DNA of 25,973 nucleotides, taken from positions 1 through 25,973 of the forward strand of contig VBLR01000119.1 of NCBI GenBank assembly GCA_005878665.1, read 5' to 3'. The notes beneath the pieces were generated by a model. It was not told the DNA's origin and did no database searches. It was given only the letters and a program-made list of their open reading frames with translations. Position 1 is the first letter of the stretch. The number at the start of each line of letters is the position of its first letter. Below are positions 13,894 to 20,688 of the stretch, piece after piece. This DNA comes from Methanobacteriota archaeon (GTDB lineage Archaea > Thermoplasmatota > Thermoplasmata > RBG-16-68-12). A program made the position numbers and the translations under genes.

Positions 13894-14777
13894 TGCGCGA
13901 GGTCGCCTGGCGGCTCTTCGCGTCCGAGTACAACGACGCGACCCTCGAGATGAACGGCGGTGGGGAGCGAGCGCCGTCGTACGTCGTCACCCCCCTAGGC
14001 GCCAAGGTGAACCGCGTCTTCGTGGTCGGCGTCATCACGGACGTCGAGAACGTCGGGACGGACATTCAGCCGATGTGGCGCGCCCGCGTCTCCGACCCGA
14101 CGGGCACGTTCCACATCTACGCGGGCCAGTACCAACCCGAGGCGGCGGCGACCCTGTCGAAGCTCAAGCCCCCCGTTTTCGGCGCGATCGTCGGCAAGAG
14201 CCGCGTCTACTCGCCCGAGGCCGGCACGGTGTTTACCTCGATCCGGCCCGAGCGAATCAAGGCGGTCGACGAGTCGGTCCGGGACTACTGGATCCTCGAG
14301 GCGTGTCGATCCCTCCGAAAGCGGCTGGATACGATGGCGGAGGCGCAGAAAATGGACCCCCTCACGAAGGAGGGCCTCGCGAAGATCGGCGTGAAGGAGG
14401 CGATCGCGGACGGAATCGTGCAGGCCGTGAACCACTACGGGACGGTGGATCTGTCCCGTTACACCGCGATGCTCGCGGAAGGATTGCGGTACCTCTTGCC
14501 GGAGTACCGGGAGCCGGCGAATCCGGGTGAGGCGACCGCAGAACCCGCTCCCGCCGCGAAGGAGGAGGCCCCGAGCGAGCCCGACGAGACGGAATTGAAA
14601 GTCCTCGAAATCATCGCGACGCTGGACAAAGATGGGAAGGGCGCGCCGTGGGAGGGCATCCTCGAAGCCGCCACATCCAAGGGAGTCGCCAAGGACGCCC
14701 TGGAGGAATCCATCAATTCGCTCCTTGACAAGGGTCTGATTTACGAACCGATCCTCGGACGCATGAAGAGGATCTGA
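13893..14777 (+). CDS. RPA-associated protein (COG3390-type) with winged helix
   Basis: Partner of RPA, 294 residues, of the archaeal RPA-associated family encoded next to rpa in many Euryarchaeota. An OB fold (about 40-120) contains VNRVFVVGVITDVENVG, WRARVSDPTGTFHIYAGQY and FGAIVGKSRVYSPE. A helical region follows (about 125-195), then an acidic Pro/Ala/Glu linker (about 205-228) and a C-terminal winged-helix domain of about 65 residues (ELKVLEIIATLDKDG, WEGILEAATSKG, ALEESINSLLDKGLIYEP), like the C-terminal wing of eukaryotic RPA32. The ATG at 13893 overlaps the rpa stop by one base; a GTG at 13890 in the same frame is possible. The coupling implies that the two proteins form one complex. 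Family clear, exact role in DNA binding inferred. Confidence 0.88.
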   Translation: MREVAWRLFASEYNDATLEMNGGGERAPSYVVTPLGAKVNRVFVVGVITDVENVGTDIQPMWRARVSDPTGTFHIYAGQYQPEAAATLSKLKPPVFGAIVGKSRVYSPEAGTVFTSIRPERIKAVDESVRDYWILEACRSLRKRLDTMAEAQKMDPLTKEGLAKIGVKEAIADGIVQAVNHYGTVDLSRYTAMLAEGLRYLLPEYREPANPGEATAEPAPAAKEEAPSEPDETELKVLEIIATLDKDGKGAPWEGILEAATSKGVAKDALEESINSLLDKGLIYEPILGRMKRI

Positions 14778-14832
14778 GACGATTCGACGACAAGCGCCCA
14801 ACGACTGCGCGCTCCGTCCCGGGTGGGACGAC

Positions 14833-14849
14833 AATCGTCGAAAACGATT
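14833..14849. terminator. Hairpin between convergent genes
   Basis: AATCGT (14833-14838) and ACGATT (14844-14849) pair around CGAAA in the 81-nt gap between the RPA partner gene and the converging membrane gene. No T-run follows on either side, so termination is uncertain. Confidence 0.3.
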
Positions 14850-14858
14850 CGCTCCCGT

Positions 14859-15353
14859 CTACGTGGGCGGCAGGTACGAGCGGCAGGACCAGCACTTCTG
14901 GGCCGACATGCCAACTTTCGCGCCGCACTTGAGACATCGGCGCATCTTCGGAGCACGGTCCGTGAGGCGCTCGATGCGCTTGAGGCCGAGCTTCCCGGAC
15001 GCGGCGCCACCGAGGCCGCACACCGCGCCGAACGAGAGGGTCATGAGGAATTGCGAGCCCGAGAGCCACGTCGGCACAGCCGTGGACAACGGCCAGCCAG
15101 CGGGCAGGAACAGGGACTGAAAGATGTAGACTCCAACGATCCCTCCGAGAAGTGCGCCCATGAAGCCCAGGGAGCCGAGGAACGTCGTCCGGCCGGAGAA
15201 CACGCTGACGCCAAACAAGGCGAAGGGGAAATAGAAGTAAGCCAACTCACGCTGCGGGAGGAACAGGATTGGGATGCCCGCAAGGAATGAAAGCCCGACG
15301 GTTCCGAGAATTGTCAGGCCGAACCCTGCGAGTGGGTTACGAACGGATGCCAT
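14859..15353 (-). CDS. Membrane protein with C-terminal zinc ribbon
   Basis: A 164-residue protein with about four predicted membrane segments (roughly 10-32, 38-54, 59-84 and 103-121), then a cytoplasmic tail with a C-x2-C-x10-C-x2-C zinc ribbon (Cys140, Cys143, Cys154, Cys157; KCWSCRSYLPPT at the end). I do not know its family. The CWSC half-site also occurs in the zinc fingers of the 10460 protein. ATG 15353 is chosen because GGAGG precedes it by four bases; a GTG at 15377 is the alternative. GATTATCAG, about 70 nt upstream on the minus strand, could be its TATA-like element, which would give a leadered transcript. It is convergent with the rpa operon. Confidence 0.75.
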   Translation of the reverse strand: MASVRNPLAGFGLTILGTVGLSFLAGIPILFLPQRELAYFYFPFALFGVSVFSGRTTFLGSLGFMGALLGGIVGVYIFQSLFLPAGWPLSTAVPTWLSGSQFLMTLSFGAVCGLGGAASGKLGLKRIERLTDRAPKMRRCLKCGAKVGMSAQKCWSCRSYLPPT

Positions 15354-15357
15354 CGTT

Positions 15358-15362
15358 CCTCC
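15358..15362 (-). promoter_or_regulatory. Shine-Dalgarno site for zinc-ribbon membrane gene
   Basis: GGAGG on the minus strand, four bases before ATG 15353, selects that ATG over the upstream GTG. Confidence 0.5.
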
Positions 15363-15613
15363 GAGGCGCCTTGCCACAGCCGGCGGACCACTTCAACGTG
15401 CCGACATCGCTATGCGGAACTGATAATCACCAGTGCCGAAAGCGCCCGCGATGCACGCTGAGTGTTGACAAACGGCCCGCCATAGGACCAGGCTTCCGCT
15501 TGTCGCCGATATAACGATCTCAACGGACCGTCATTTGACGAGTGAGAGGGCGGAGGATGGGCCATGCGGCCCGCTGGCCGAGATTGATAAATATCCGGTA
15601 TCGAAGATAAATT

Positions 15614-15712
15614 GTGCACGACGAATCGTCGCGGCAGGGGTCGAGCGCTGGGCACGTCGCGACCGTTTACAAAAGTGCTTTATCGGGTCGCGTTGGATTG
15701 GCGCGCGGATAG
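15614..15712 (+). CDS. Possible 32-residue leaderless leader peptide
   Basis: GTG 15614 opens a 32-codon frame that ends at TAG 15712, two bases before the ATG of the next gene. A good TATA box (GATAAATATCC) lies about 23 nt before the GTG, the spacing expected of a leaderless start. The peptide, starting VHDESSRQGSS, is hydrophilic and unlike anything I know. It may be a leader of the KaiC-like operon or chance. Confidence 0.2.
   Translation: MHDESSRQGSSAGHVATVYKSALSGRVGLARG
15676..15685 (+). promoter_or_regulatory. TATA-like element before KaiC-like pair
   Basis: TGCTTTATCG is centred about 34 nt before ATG 15715. Confidence 0.35.
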
Positions 15713-15714
15713 GG

Positions 15715-16605
15715 ATGGCTCTACCTCGGGATAGTATCTACCTCAGCGTGGATGCGTTGCCGGAACCGCTCGAGCGCGTCCAGGTTCGGAAGGTCCCGAC
15801 GGGGATCGCAGACCTGGACAGCATCGTCGATGGCGGCTTCCCGAGCGGGTCCACGATTCTCCTCTGGGGGGACGTGGGAGCCGGGATGCAGGAGTACGTT
15901 TACACGGCCGCATCGAAGACGGCACTGGTGAACGAACGTCCCGAGGCGCGACACTACTACCTCGGAGACCGCTGTGACAACTCCGACCTACCGACTCGGA
16001 TCTGCTACGTGACGTTTTCCCGTTCGAAGGACATCATCCTGCAGGAGCTCGCGACATCCTTCAACGGAGACTACTACCGCGCCTTCCGGGATCACACAGT
16101 CTTCAAAGACTTCTCGAACGTCTACTTCCGGCACAGCGTCGTGCCGTCCTCCTGGACCGAAGAGGACGATGTATTCGATCGCCCGTCCGTGAACATCCTG
16201 GAAGAGCTCGTCACCTTCTTGGATGAGAACGCACACGATGCGATGATCGTGATCGACTCGCTAACGGACCTGGCCATTTCGGACATCGTGGAGCTCAAGG
16301 ACCTCGTGACAACGATCAAAGGACTCCAGCGAGTGGCGAAGCGTTGGAACGGGCTCGTGTACCTATTGCTCACACGGGGAATCCTCGAGGCGCGACATGA
16401 ACATCTCCTGATGGACAGCACGGACGGCTGCTTGGTGTTCGAATGGCGGACATCGGCTCGATCCAGCAATCGCCAACGATACATGTACCTCGAGAAGTTC
16501 ACCGGCGTGCTGCCCCACCTGCCCCGGGACAAGATCGCCCGCTTCCCGACGATGGTGTCCTCGAATCACGGTCTCGTGGTCGTCTTCATGGAACGGATTT
16601 CCTGA
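15715..16605 (+). CDS. RecA/KaiC-fold protein with degenerate P-loop (HTR-like)
   Basis: A 296-residue protein with the RecA/KaiC fold but an unusual nucleotide site. The usual lead-in is present (VPTGIADLDSIVDGGFPSG, residues 28-44). The Walker A position then reads GDVGAGMQE (52-60), so the conserved Lys and Thr of GxxGxGKT are Met58 and Gln59. Walker B looks intact: MIVIDSLTDL with Asp181. I recall similar P-loops (GAGAxE) in the haloarchaeal HTR-like KaiC relatives. It may bind nucleotide weakly or act as a pseudo-ATPase scaffold. ATG 15715 is preferred, with a TATA-like element 34 nt upstream; the frame is open back to 15535. Its TGA stop is followed in the same frame by 25 sense codons leading into the next KaiC-like gene. 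A signalling role is inference. Confidence 0.8.
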   Translation: MALPRDSIYLSVDALPEPLERVQVRKVPTGIADLDSIVDGGFPSGSTILLWGDVGAGMQEYVYTAASKTALVNERPEARHYYLGDRCDNSDLPTRICYVTFSRSKDIILQELATSFNGDYYRAFRDHTVFKDFSNVYFRHSVVPSSWTEEDDVFDRPSVNILEELVTFLDENAHDAMIVIDSLTDLAISDIVELKDLVTTIKGLQRVAKRWNGLVYLLLTRGILEARHEHLLMDSTDGCLVFEWRTSARSSNRQRYMYLEKFTGVLPHLPRDKIARFPTMVSSNHGLVVVFMERIS

Positions 16606-16680
16606 GGTGGGACGATCGTCGAGGCGGAAGCAACACCGGCCGCGAAGGATGCGGGGGATGGCGGGCACCCGGGTGGGTTC

Positions 16681-17364
16681 GTGCTGACGGGCATCGATGG
16701 TCTCGATGAGATGCTCGGGCGCGGTGTGCCGACGGGACACATCATCACCGTCCTCGGGTCTTTCGGCACCGGCAAGACGACATTCGCCCTACAGTTCTTG
16801 ATGCAAGGATTGATCAACGGCGAGAAGGGCGTCTTCATCTCCCTCGAGGAAGATGCCGACTCCGTCATCGCAAACGCCGCGTCGTTCGGCTGGGACCTCC
16901 CCGCGTACATCAAGCAGAAGAAACTCCACATCGTCAAGCTGGAGCCCGCGGACGCGAAAACGACGGTCACCCGAGTCCGATCCGAACTTCCGGAGTTCAT
17001 CAAGCGAAGCGGAGCGTCGCGGGTGGCAATTGATTCGATCACCTTGTTGAACATGCTGTTCGCGGACGACAAAGAGCGCCGTGAGAAACTGTTCGCGCTC
17101 TGCAAGCAGCTCAAGTCGACGGACGCCACATGCATCTTCACGGCCGAAGTGAAGGACGACAACCCGCGGTCTTCGCGAGACGGACTCGTCGAGTACGTCT
17201 CCGACGGCGTGATCGGGCTCCGGTTCAACGAGCGGGAAAACGGTGAGGTCCAGCTCGTGATGCAAGTAATCAAGATGCGGCGGCTCAAGCACCCGCGTTC
17301 CGTAAAGCCGTACAGCATTACGGAGCAGGGACTCGAGGTCCACGGAGACATGGAAGTCTTCTGA
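16681..17364 (+). CDS. KaiC-like RecA-superfamily ATPase
   Basis: A 227-residue single-domain KaiC-type ATPase. It has the LTGIDGLDEMLGRGVPTGH lead-in, Walker A GSFGTGKT (26-33), the catalytic acidic pair in VFISLEEDAD (Glu56, Glu57), and Walker B VAIDSITLL with Asp118. Such proteins occur widely in archaea in signal transduction, motility and DNA-related roles; a clock function is not implied. GTG 16681 is the only standard start codon in frame after the TGA of the previous gene. The 25 codons between encode an Ala/Glu/Gly-rich stretch that looks like an interdomain linker. No TATA-like element precedes it, so it is probably translated from the transcript of the upstream pseudo-P-loop gene and works with that protein. 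Family certain, role unknown. Confidence 0.88.
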   Translation: MLTGIDGLDEMLGRGVPTGHIITVLGSFGTGKTTFALQFLMQGLINGEKGVFISLEEDADSVIANAASFGWDLPAYIKQKKLHIVKLEPADAKTTVTRVRSELPEFIKRSGASRVAIDSITLLNMLFADDKERREKLFALCKQLKSTDATCIFTAEVKDDNPRSSRDGLVEYVSDGVIGLRFNERENGEVQLVMQVIKMRRLKHPRSVKPYSITEQGLEVHGDMEVF

Positions 17365-17398
17365 GTCCTGCCGGATCGCGGTCGCCGGCGCAGAAGAG

Positions 17399-17410
17399 CA
17401 TAAATATCCG
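17399..17410 (+). promoter_or_regulatory. TATA box before HAD phosphatase gene
   Basis: CATAAATATCCG is centred about 22 nt before ATG 17426 and 34 nt before GTG 17438, so it cannot by itself settle the start. Confidence 0.5.
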
Positions 17411-17425
17411 CATCGACTCCGGAGG

Positions 17426-18094
17426 ATGGCCGCCCCCGTGAAGCTCGTTGTTTTCGACCTAGAGAACACCCTGATTTTCAACGAATTCCTCCCGGAACTC
17501 GCGACGATCGTCGGGAAGGAAGCGGAGGTCGCCGCGATAACCCGCGCGGGAATCGATGGTCGGATGGACTGGGAGATGGGATTCCGGGCGCGGGCCGAGC
17601 GGCTCCGAGGGCTCACCCAGGCCCAGGTCTTGCGGGCGGCTCGGCAGCTCCGGCCGGTGCCCGGCGCGAAAGAGTTCGTCGACTGGCTGCACGCCCGCGC
17701 GAGCAAAGTCGTACTCATCACCGGCGGCCCTCGGGAGGTGGCGGAATCGGCCCTTGAGCTGTTCGAAGCGGACGCAGCCTTCAGCAACGAATTCCACTAT
17801 GAGGACGGGGTTTTCACCGGCAGCGTCACGGTCCGGGTCAGTCCACAGAGCAAGGGAGCGATTGTGCGGGGGCTTGCGACGAAGTGGAAAATAGAGAAGG
17901 ACGAGATCGTCGCCGTCGGGGACGGCGTGATGGATGTCCCGCTCCTCTCCGAAGCGGGAATGCGGCTCGCGATCAACTCCGATGGTAAGCTGAGGGACCA
18001 TGTGGACTTCGAAACCTCGGACTTCCGTGACGCGCGGCGTTGGCTGGCCCGCCAGATGGACGGCAGGCCGGCGAAATCAGGCCCGAACGATTAA
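17426..18094 (+). CDS. HAD family phosphatase (SerB/ThrH-like)
   Basis: Phosphoserine-phosphatase-like hydrolase of the HAD superfamily, 222 residues. Motif I is VVFDLENTL: Asp11 is the nucleophile, and the usual second Asp is Glu13, as in the DLE motif of ThrH-type enzymes. Motif II is LITGGP (Thr99), motif III Lys143 (SPQSKGAIV), and motif IV VGDGVMD (Asp166, Asp170). A helical cap lies at about 20-75 and includes FNEFLPELA, like the serine-binding NE of SerB. It could act on phosphoserine or a related small phosphomonoester in the cytoplasm. Start is ambiguous: ATG 17426 abuts a GGAGG, whereas GTG 17438 would begin MKLVVFDLENTL, typical for the family, and fits the TATA spacing. The stop overlaps the promoter of the next gene. 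Confidence 0.85.
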   Translation: MAAPVKLVVFDLENTLIFNEFLPELATIVGKEAEVAAITRAGIDGRMDWEMGFRARAERLRGLTQAQVLRAARQLRPVPGAKEFVDWLHARASKVVLITGGPREVAESALELFEADAAFSNEFHYEDGVFTGSVTVRVSPQSKGAIVRGLATKWKIEKDEIVAVGDGVMDVPLLSEAGMRLAINSDGKLRDHVDFETSDFRDARRWLARQMDGRPAKSGPND

Positions 18095-18097
18095 GCC
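18088..18097 (+). promoter_or_regulatory. TATA-like element before DJ-1/PfpI gene
   Basis: CGATTAAGCC, overlapping the previous stop codon, is about 28 nt before GTG 18120. Confidence 0.4.
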
Positions 18098-18119
18098 GGG
18101 ATAAGGTCCAGGGGTCCCT

Positions 18120-18680
18120 GTGCGAGTCGGTATCCTTGTCTTCGACGGTGTCGAGGAGCTCGACGCGGTCGGAGTGTACGAGGTCCTTGCGAAGGCGAAG
18201 CAAATCCACCCGAAACTCGACCTCACGGTCCGCTTCCGTGCCATGAAGGAGCAGATCACCGGTGCCCTGGGGATGAAGTTCCTCGCGCACGAGGTCCACC
18301 ACGAGCTTTCCGACCTCGATCTGGTGATCGTCCCGGGAGGAGCCGGGCGCAAGGAAGTCGTCCAAGACACCGAGTTCCTGAAGCGCCTCCTCGATTTCGG
18401 AACGGAGAAGCCGATTGCCAGCGTATGCACGGGGGCGCTCATCCTCAGTGCCGCAGGACTCCTCGCCGGGCGGAAGGCGACGACACACCAAAGCGCAAGG
18501 GACGAACTCGGCGCCGTCGCTGACGTCGTCGATGCGCGCGTCGTCGAGGACGGCCTGGTGACGACCGCGGGTGGTGTCACGGCTTCGATCGATCTCGGCT
18601 TGCATCTCCTCGAGAAACACTTCGGCCCCGAGCTCGCGCGCGAGGTCGAGGAGCGAATCGAATACCAGCGCCCCCCGTGA
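18120..18680 (+). CDS. DJ-1/PfpI family protein
   Basis: A 186-residue single-domain member of the DJ-1/PfpI superfamily (class I glutamine-amidotransferase-like fold). The N-terminal strand VGILVFDGVEELDAVG carries the conserved acidic residues. The nucleophile elbow is SVCTGALIL with Cys103, and the region after it, LAGRKATTHQSARDEL, supplies the His. The C-terminal TTAGGVTASIDLGLHLL is typical of the branch that includes isocyanide hydratase-like proteins and the sensory domain of AraC-type regulators; here there is no DNA-binding domain. The function cannot be fixed: members include glyoxalases, deglycases and hydratases. The GTG start at 18120 has a TATA-like element 28 nt upstream, indicating a leaderless mRNA. 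Confidence 0.85.
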   Translation: MRVGILVFDGVEELDAVGVYEVLAKAKQIHPKLDLTVRFRAMKEQITGALGMKFLAHEVHHELSDLDLVIVPGGAGRKEVVQDTEFLKRLLDFGTEKPIASVCTGALILSAAGLLAGRKATTHQSARDELGAVADVVDARVVEDGLVTTAGGVTASIDLGLHLLEKHFGPELAREVEERIEYQRPP

Positions 18681-18767
18681 GCGTTGAACCGGCCGTCCGC
18701 GTTCATCGCGACGGCTGCGGATTCACCCAAACTCCTAAGAGGTCTCGCTCATCTCCAGGCGCCGGGC

Positions 18768-18773
18768 AGGAGG
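18768..18773 (+). promoter_or_regulatory. Shine-Dalgarno site for purC
   Basis: AGGAGG four bases before ATG 18778 is a near-perfect ribosome-binding site, one of few in the window, and fixes the start. ACTCCTAAGA at 18731-18740 may be its weak TATA-like element, giving a leader of roughly 15 nt. Confidence 0.6.
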
Positions 18774-18777
18774 CGGC

Positions 18778-19683
18778 ATGCGGTTCCTCCGAAAGGGCAA
18801 GGTGAAGGAGGTCTACGAGGTATCGGAGGACGAACTCGAGTTCGTCTTCACGGACCAGATCAGCGTGTTCGACAAAGTGATCCCGACGCTCATCCCGCAT
18901 AAAGGAGAGACGCTCTGCCGCACGTCGGCCCATTGGTTCAAGCTTGTTCAGGGGCTCGGCGTCCGCACGCACTTCTTGAGGGTCATCGACGGGAACCGAA
19001 TGCGGGTGCGCCGCGTCCAGGTGATTCCCGAATACGATCGCATTACGTCGTCCACCCACAATTTCCTGATTCCCCTCGAGGTGATCGCCAGATACTACGT
19101 GGCCGGCTCGTTCTACGATCGGATTCAAACAGGCAAAATCCGGCCGGAATCGGTCGGCTTTCCGCGAGGTCATGCGCCGAAGTACGGAGAGCCCCTCCCG
19201 CACCCGTTTGTCGAAGTGACGACGAAGTTGGAAAAAGTGGACCGCGAGCTCACGGAAGACGAAGCGCTGGGGATTTCGAAGCTGAGCCGCGCGGAGTTCG
19301 ACGCCCTCGTAGGGACGGTCCTCAAAATCGATGGACGTCTCAACGCAGAGGTCTGGAAACGCGGCTTGATTCACGTGGATGGCAAGAAAGAGTTCGCGAT
19401 GGACGAGAAGCGGCGCCTGATGCTTGTGGACACGTTCGGGACCGCGGATGAAGACCGGTTCTGGGATCTCGAGGCGTACCAGCAAGGGAAGCAGGTCGAA
19501 CTGAGCAAGGAGTTCGTCCGGCAGTACTACCGCAAGACTGGGTACCATCAGGCCCTCATGGACGCCCGGGGGGCCGGCCGGCCGGAACCCGACATCCCGC
19601 CCCTTCCCGCCGACGTCGCGAAGCAGGCGAGCGACCTGTACGTCGGCCTGTTCGAGCGTCTCACCGGCGAGAAGTTCCGTTAG
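18778..19683 (+). CDS. purC: SAICAR synthetase (phosphoribosylaminoimidazole-succinocarboxamide synthase)
   Basis: Joins CAIR with aspartate using ATP to form SAICAR in de novo purine synthesis. The protein has 301 residues, at the long end of the family. The ATP-grasp-like start is FLRKGKVKEVYEV, the substrate loop EFVFTDQISVFDK, and the hallmark LPLEVIAR-type motif appears as LIPLEVIARYYVAGSF; further motifs are EVTTKLEKVDRELT, GLIHVDGKKEFAMD, LVDTFGTADEDRFWD and the LSKEFVRQYY tail seen in long-form enzymes. A strong Shine-Dalgarno sequence precedes ATG 18778. No other purine gene is near, so it stands alone here. The aminotransferase gene follows with its own promoter-like element. Confidence 0.93.
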   Translation: MRFLRKGKVKEVYEVSEDELEFVFTDQISVFDKVIPTLIPHKGETLCRTSAHWFKLVQGLGVRTHFLRVIDGNRMRVRRVQVIPEYDRITSSTHNFLIPLEVIARYYVAGSFYDRIQTGKIRPESVGFPRGHAPKYGEPLPHPFVEVTTKLEKVDRELTEDEALGISKLSRAEFDALVGTVLKIDGRLNAEVWKRGLIHVDGKKEFAMDEKRRLMLVDTFGTADEDRFWDLEAYQQGKQVELSKEFVRQYYRKTGYHQALMDARGAGRPEPDIPPLPADVAKQASDLYVGLFERLTGEKFR

Positions 19684-19727
19684 GCTGCATTTTGGTAAAG
19701 GCGAAACAAAGTCTTTTAGTGAATGCA

Positions 19728-19737
19728 GTGATACAAC
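19728..19737 (+). promoter_or_regulatory. TATA-like element before aminotransferase gene
   Basis: GTGATACAAC is about 26 nt before ATG 19758 and supports that start. Confidence 0.4.
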
Positions 19738-19757
19738 ACACGGTCGGGGTCTCCAGC

Positions 19758-20657
19758 ATGGAGCTAAGTGTCTACGTCGACGGCAAGTTCTACCCACAGT
19801 CCGAGGCCAAGGTCAGCGTCTTTGACCATGGCCTCCTGTACGGGGACGGCGTGTTCGAAGGGATCCGCGCCTACAACGGCCGAGTCTTCAAGCTGGACCG
19901 CCACCTCGACCGGCTCTATCACTCGGCCAAAGCCATCGACCTGAAAATCCCGCACACGAAGGAGGAGATGGCGAACATCATCCTCGAGACGTGCCGGCGG
20001 AACGAAATCCGCGAAGGATACATCCGGCCCGTGATCACGAGGGGCAAGGGGGATCTCGGCCTCGACCCGCGGAAGTGCAAGAGCGGGCCGAGCGTGGTCG
20101 TGATTGCGCAGCCGGGCCTCTCGTTGTACGGCAAGGTGTACGAGCGGGGCCTGAAGGTGGTGACCTCCTCGTACCGGCGCGTGCCGCCCCAGAGCTTGAG
20201 CCCTTCGATCAAGTCGCTGAACTACCTGAACAACATCATGGCCCGGGTCGAGGCGAACCAGTACGGCGCCGACGAGGCCTTGATGCTCGACATCCACGGA
20301 TATGTGTCGGAGGCCACCGCGGAGAACTTCTTCATCATCCGCAACTCGACGATCGTCACCCCGTGGACCTCCACGAACCTCCCAGGGGTCACCCGGGAGA
20401 CGGTCCTCGAGATCGTCCCGCAGCTTGGCTTGAAGGCGGAGGAACGGCTCTTCACCCTGTACGACGTCTGGTCCGCGGACGAGGCGTTCATCAGCGGGAC
20501 CGCGGCGGAGATCGGGCCCGTCGTCGAACTGGACGGTCGGACGATCGGAGATGGCAAGCCCGGGCCCACGACGAAGAAGATCATGAAGGCGTTCCGGGAC
20601 CTCGTGATGACCACGGGTACGCCGATCGAGATTGCGGCGCTATCACAAAAGATATAG
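19758..20657 (+). CDS. ilvE: Branched-chain amino acid aminotransferase (PLP fold type IV)
   Basis: PLP-dependent transaminase for the last step of Leu, Ile and Val synthesis, 299 residues as usual for the prokaryotic IlvE family. It begins VYVDGKFYP, with the strand motif VSVFDHGLLYGDGVFEGIRAYNG (19-41). Lys152 in SIKSLNYLNNIMA holds the PLP; YVSEATAENFF provides the Glu that contacts the pyridine nitrogen, and NLPGVTRETVLEI and FISGTAAEIGPV bind phosphate. The EGIRAY loop and the R-x-K-rich middle favour branched-chain amino acids over D-amino acids or aminodeoxychorismate, but fold-type IV specificity is hard to read. ATG 19758 is chosen over a TTG at 19692 because of alignment and the TATA-like element. 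The stop lies within the promoter-like sequence of sucC. Confidence 0.9.
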   Translation: MELSVYVDGKFYPQSEAKVSVFDHGLLYGDGVFEGIRAYNGRVFKLDRHLDRLYHSAKAIDLKIPHTKEEMANIILETCRRNEIREGYIRPVITRGKGDLGLDPRKCKSGPSVVVIAQPGLSLYGKVYERGLKVVTSSYRRVPPQSLSPSIKSLNYLNNIMARVEANQYGADEALMLDIHGYVSEATAENFFIIRNSTIVTPWTSTNLPGVTRETVLEIVPQLGLKAEERLFTLYDVWSADEAFISGTAAEIGPVVELDGRTIGDGKPGPTTKKIMKAFRDLVMTTGTPIEIAALSQKI

Positions 20658-20658
20658 G
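20651..20658 (+). promoter_or_regulatory. TATA-like element before sucC
   Basis: GATATAGG overlaps the upstream stop codon and is about 36 nt before the GTG of sucC. Confidence 0.35.
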
Positions 20659-20688
20659 TCGTCCACCCATCGGCGGCTCCGGTCCCGC

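Larger units (their letters stand above)
15363..15714 (+). other. 352-nt intergenic region with several TATA-like elements
   Basis: This is the longest gap without a confident gene. It holds A/T-rich elements at 15506-15516 (CCGATATAACG), 15586-15596 (GATAAATATCC) and 15676-15685, plus GATTATCAG on the minus strand near 15421-15430. A possible tiny leaderless frame runs from GTG 15614 to TAG 15712. No RNA gene or repeat is recognisable. Confidence 0.4.

Noticed and set aside
15557..15610. ATG preceded by GGAGG giving a 17-residue peptide.
   Set aside because: The ribosome-site spacing is zero and the frame ends within the next TATA-like region; no support for expression.
16603..16605. TGA between the KaiC-like genes as a recoded selenocysteine codon.
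   Set aside because: No SECIS-like hairpin was seen and a Sec at this linker position has no known precedent; ordinary termination followed by a GTG start is simpler.
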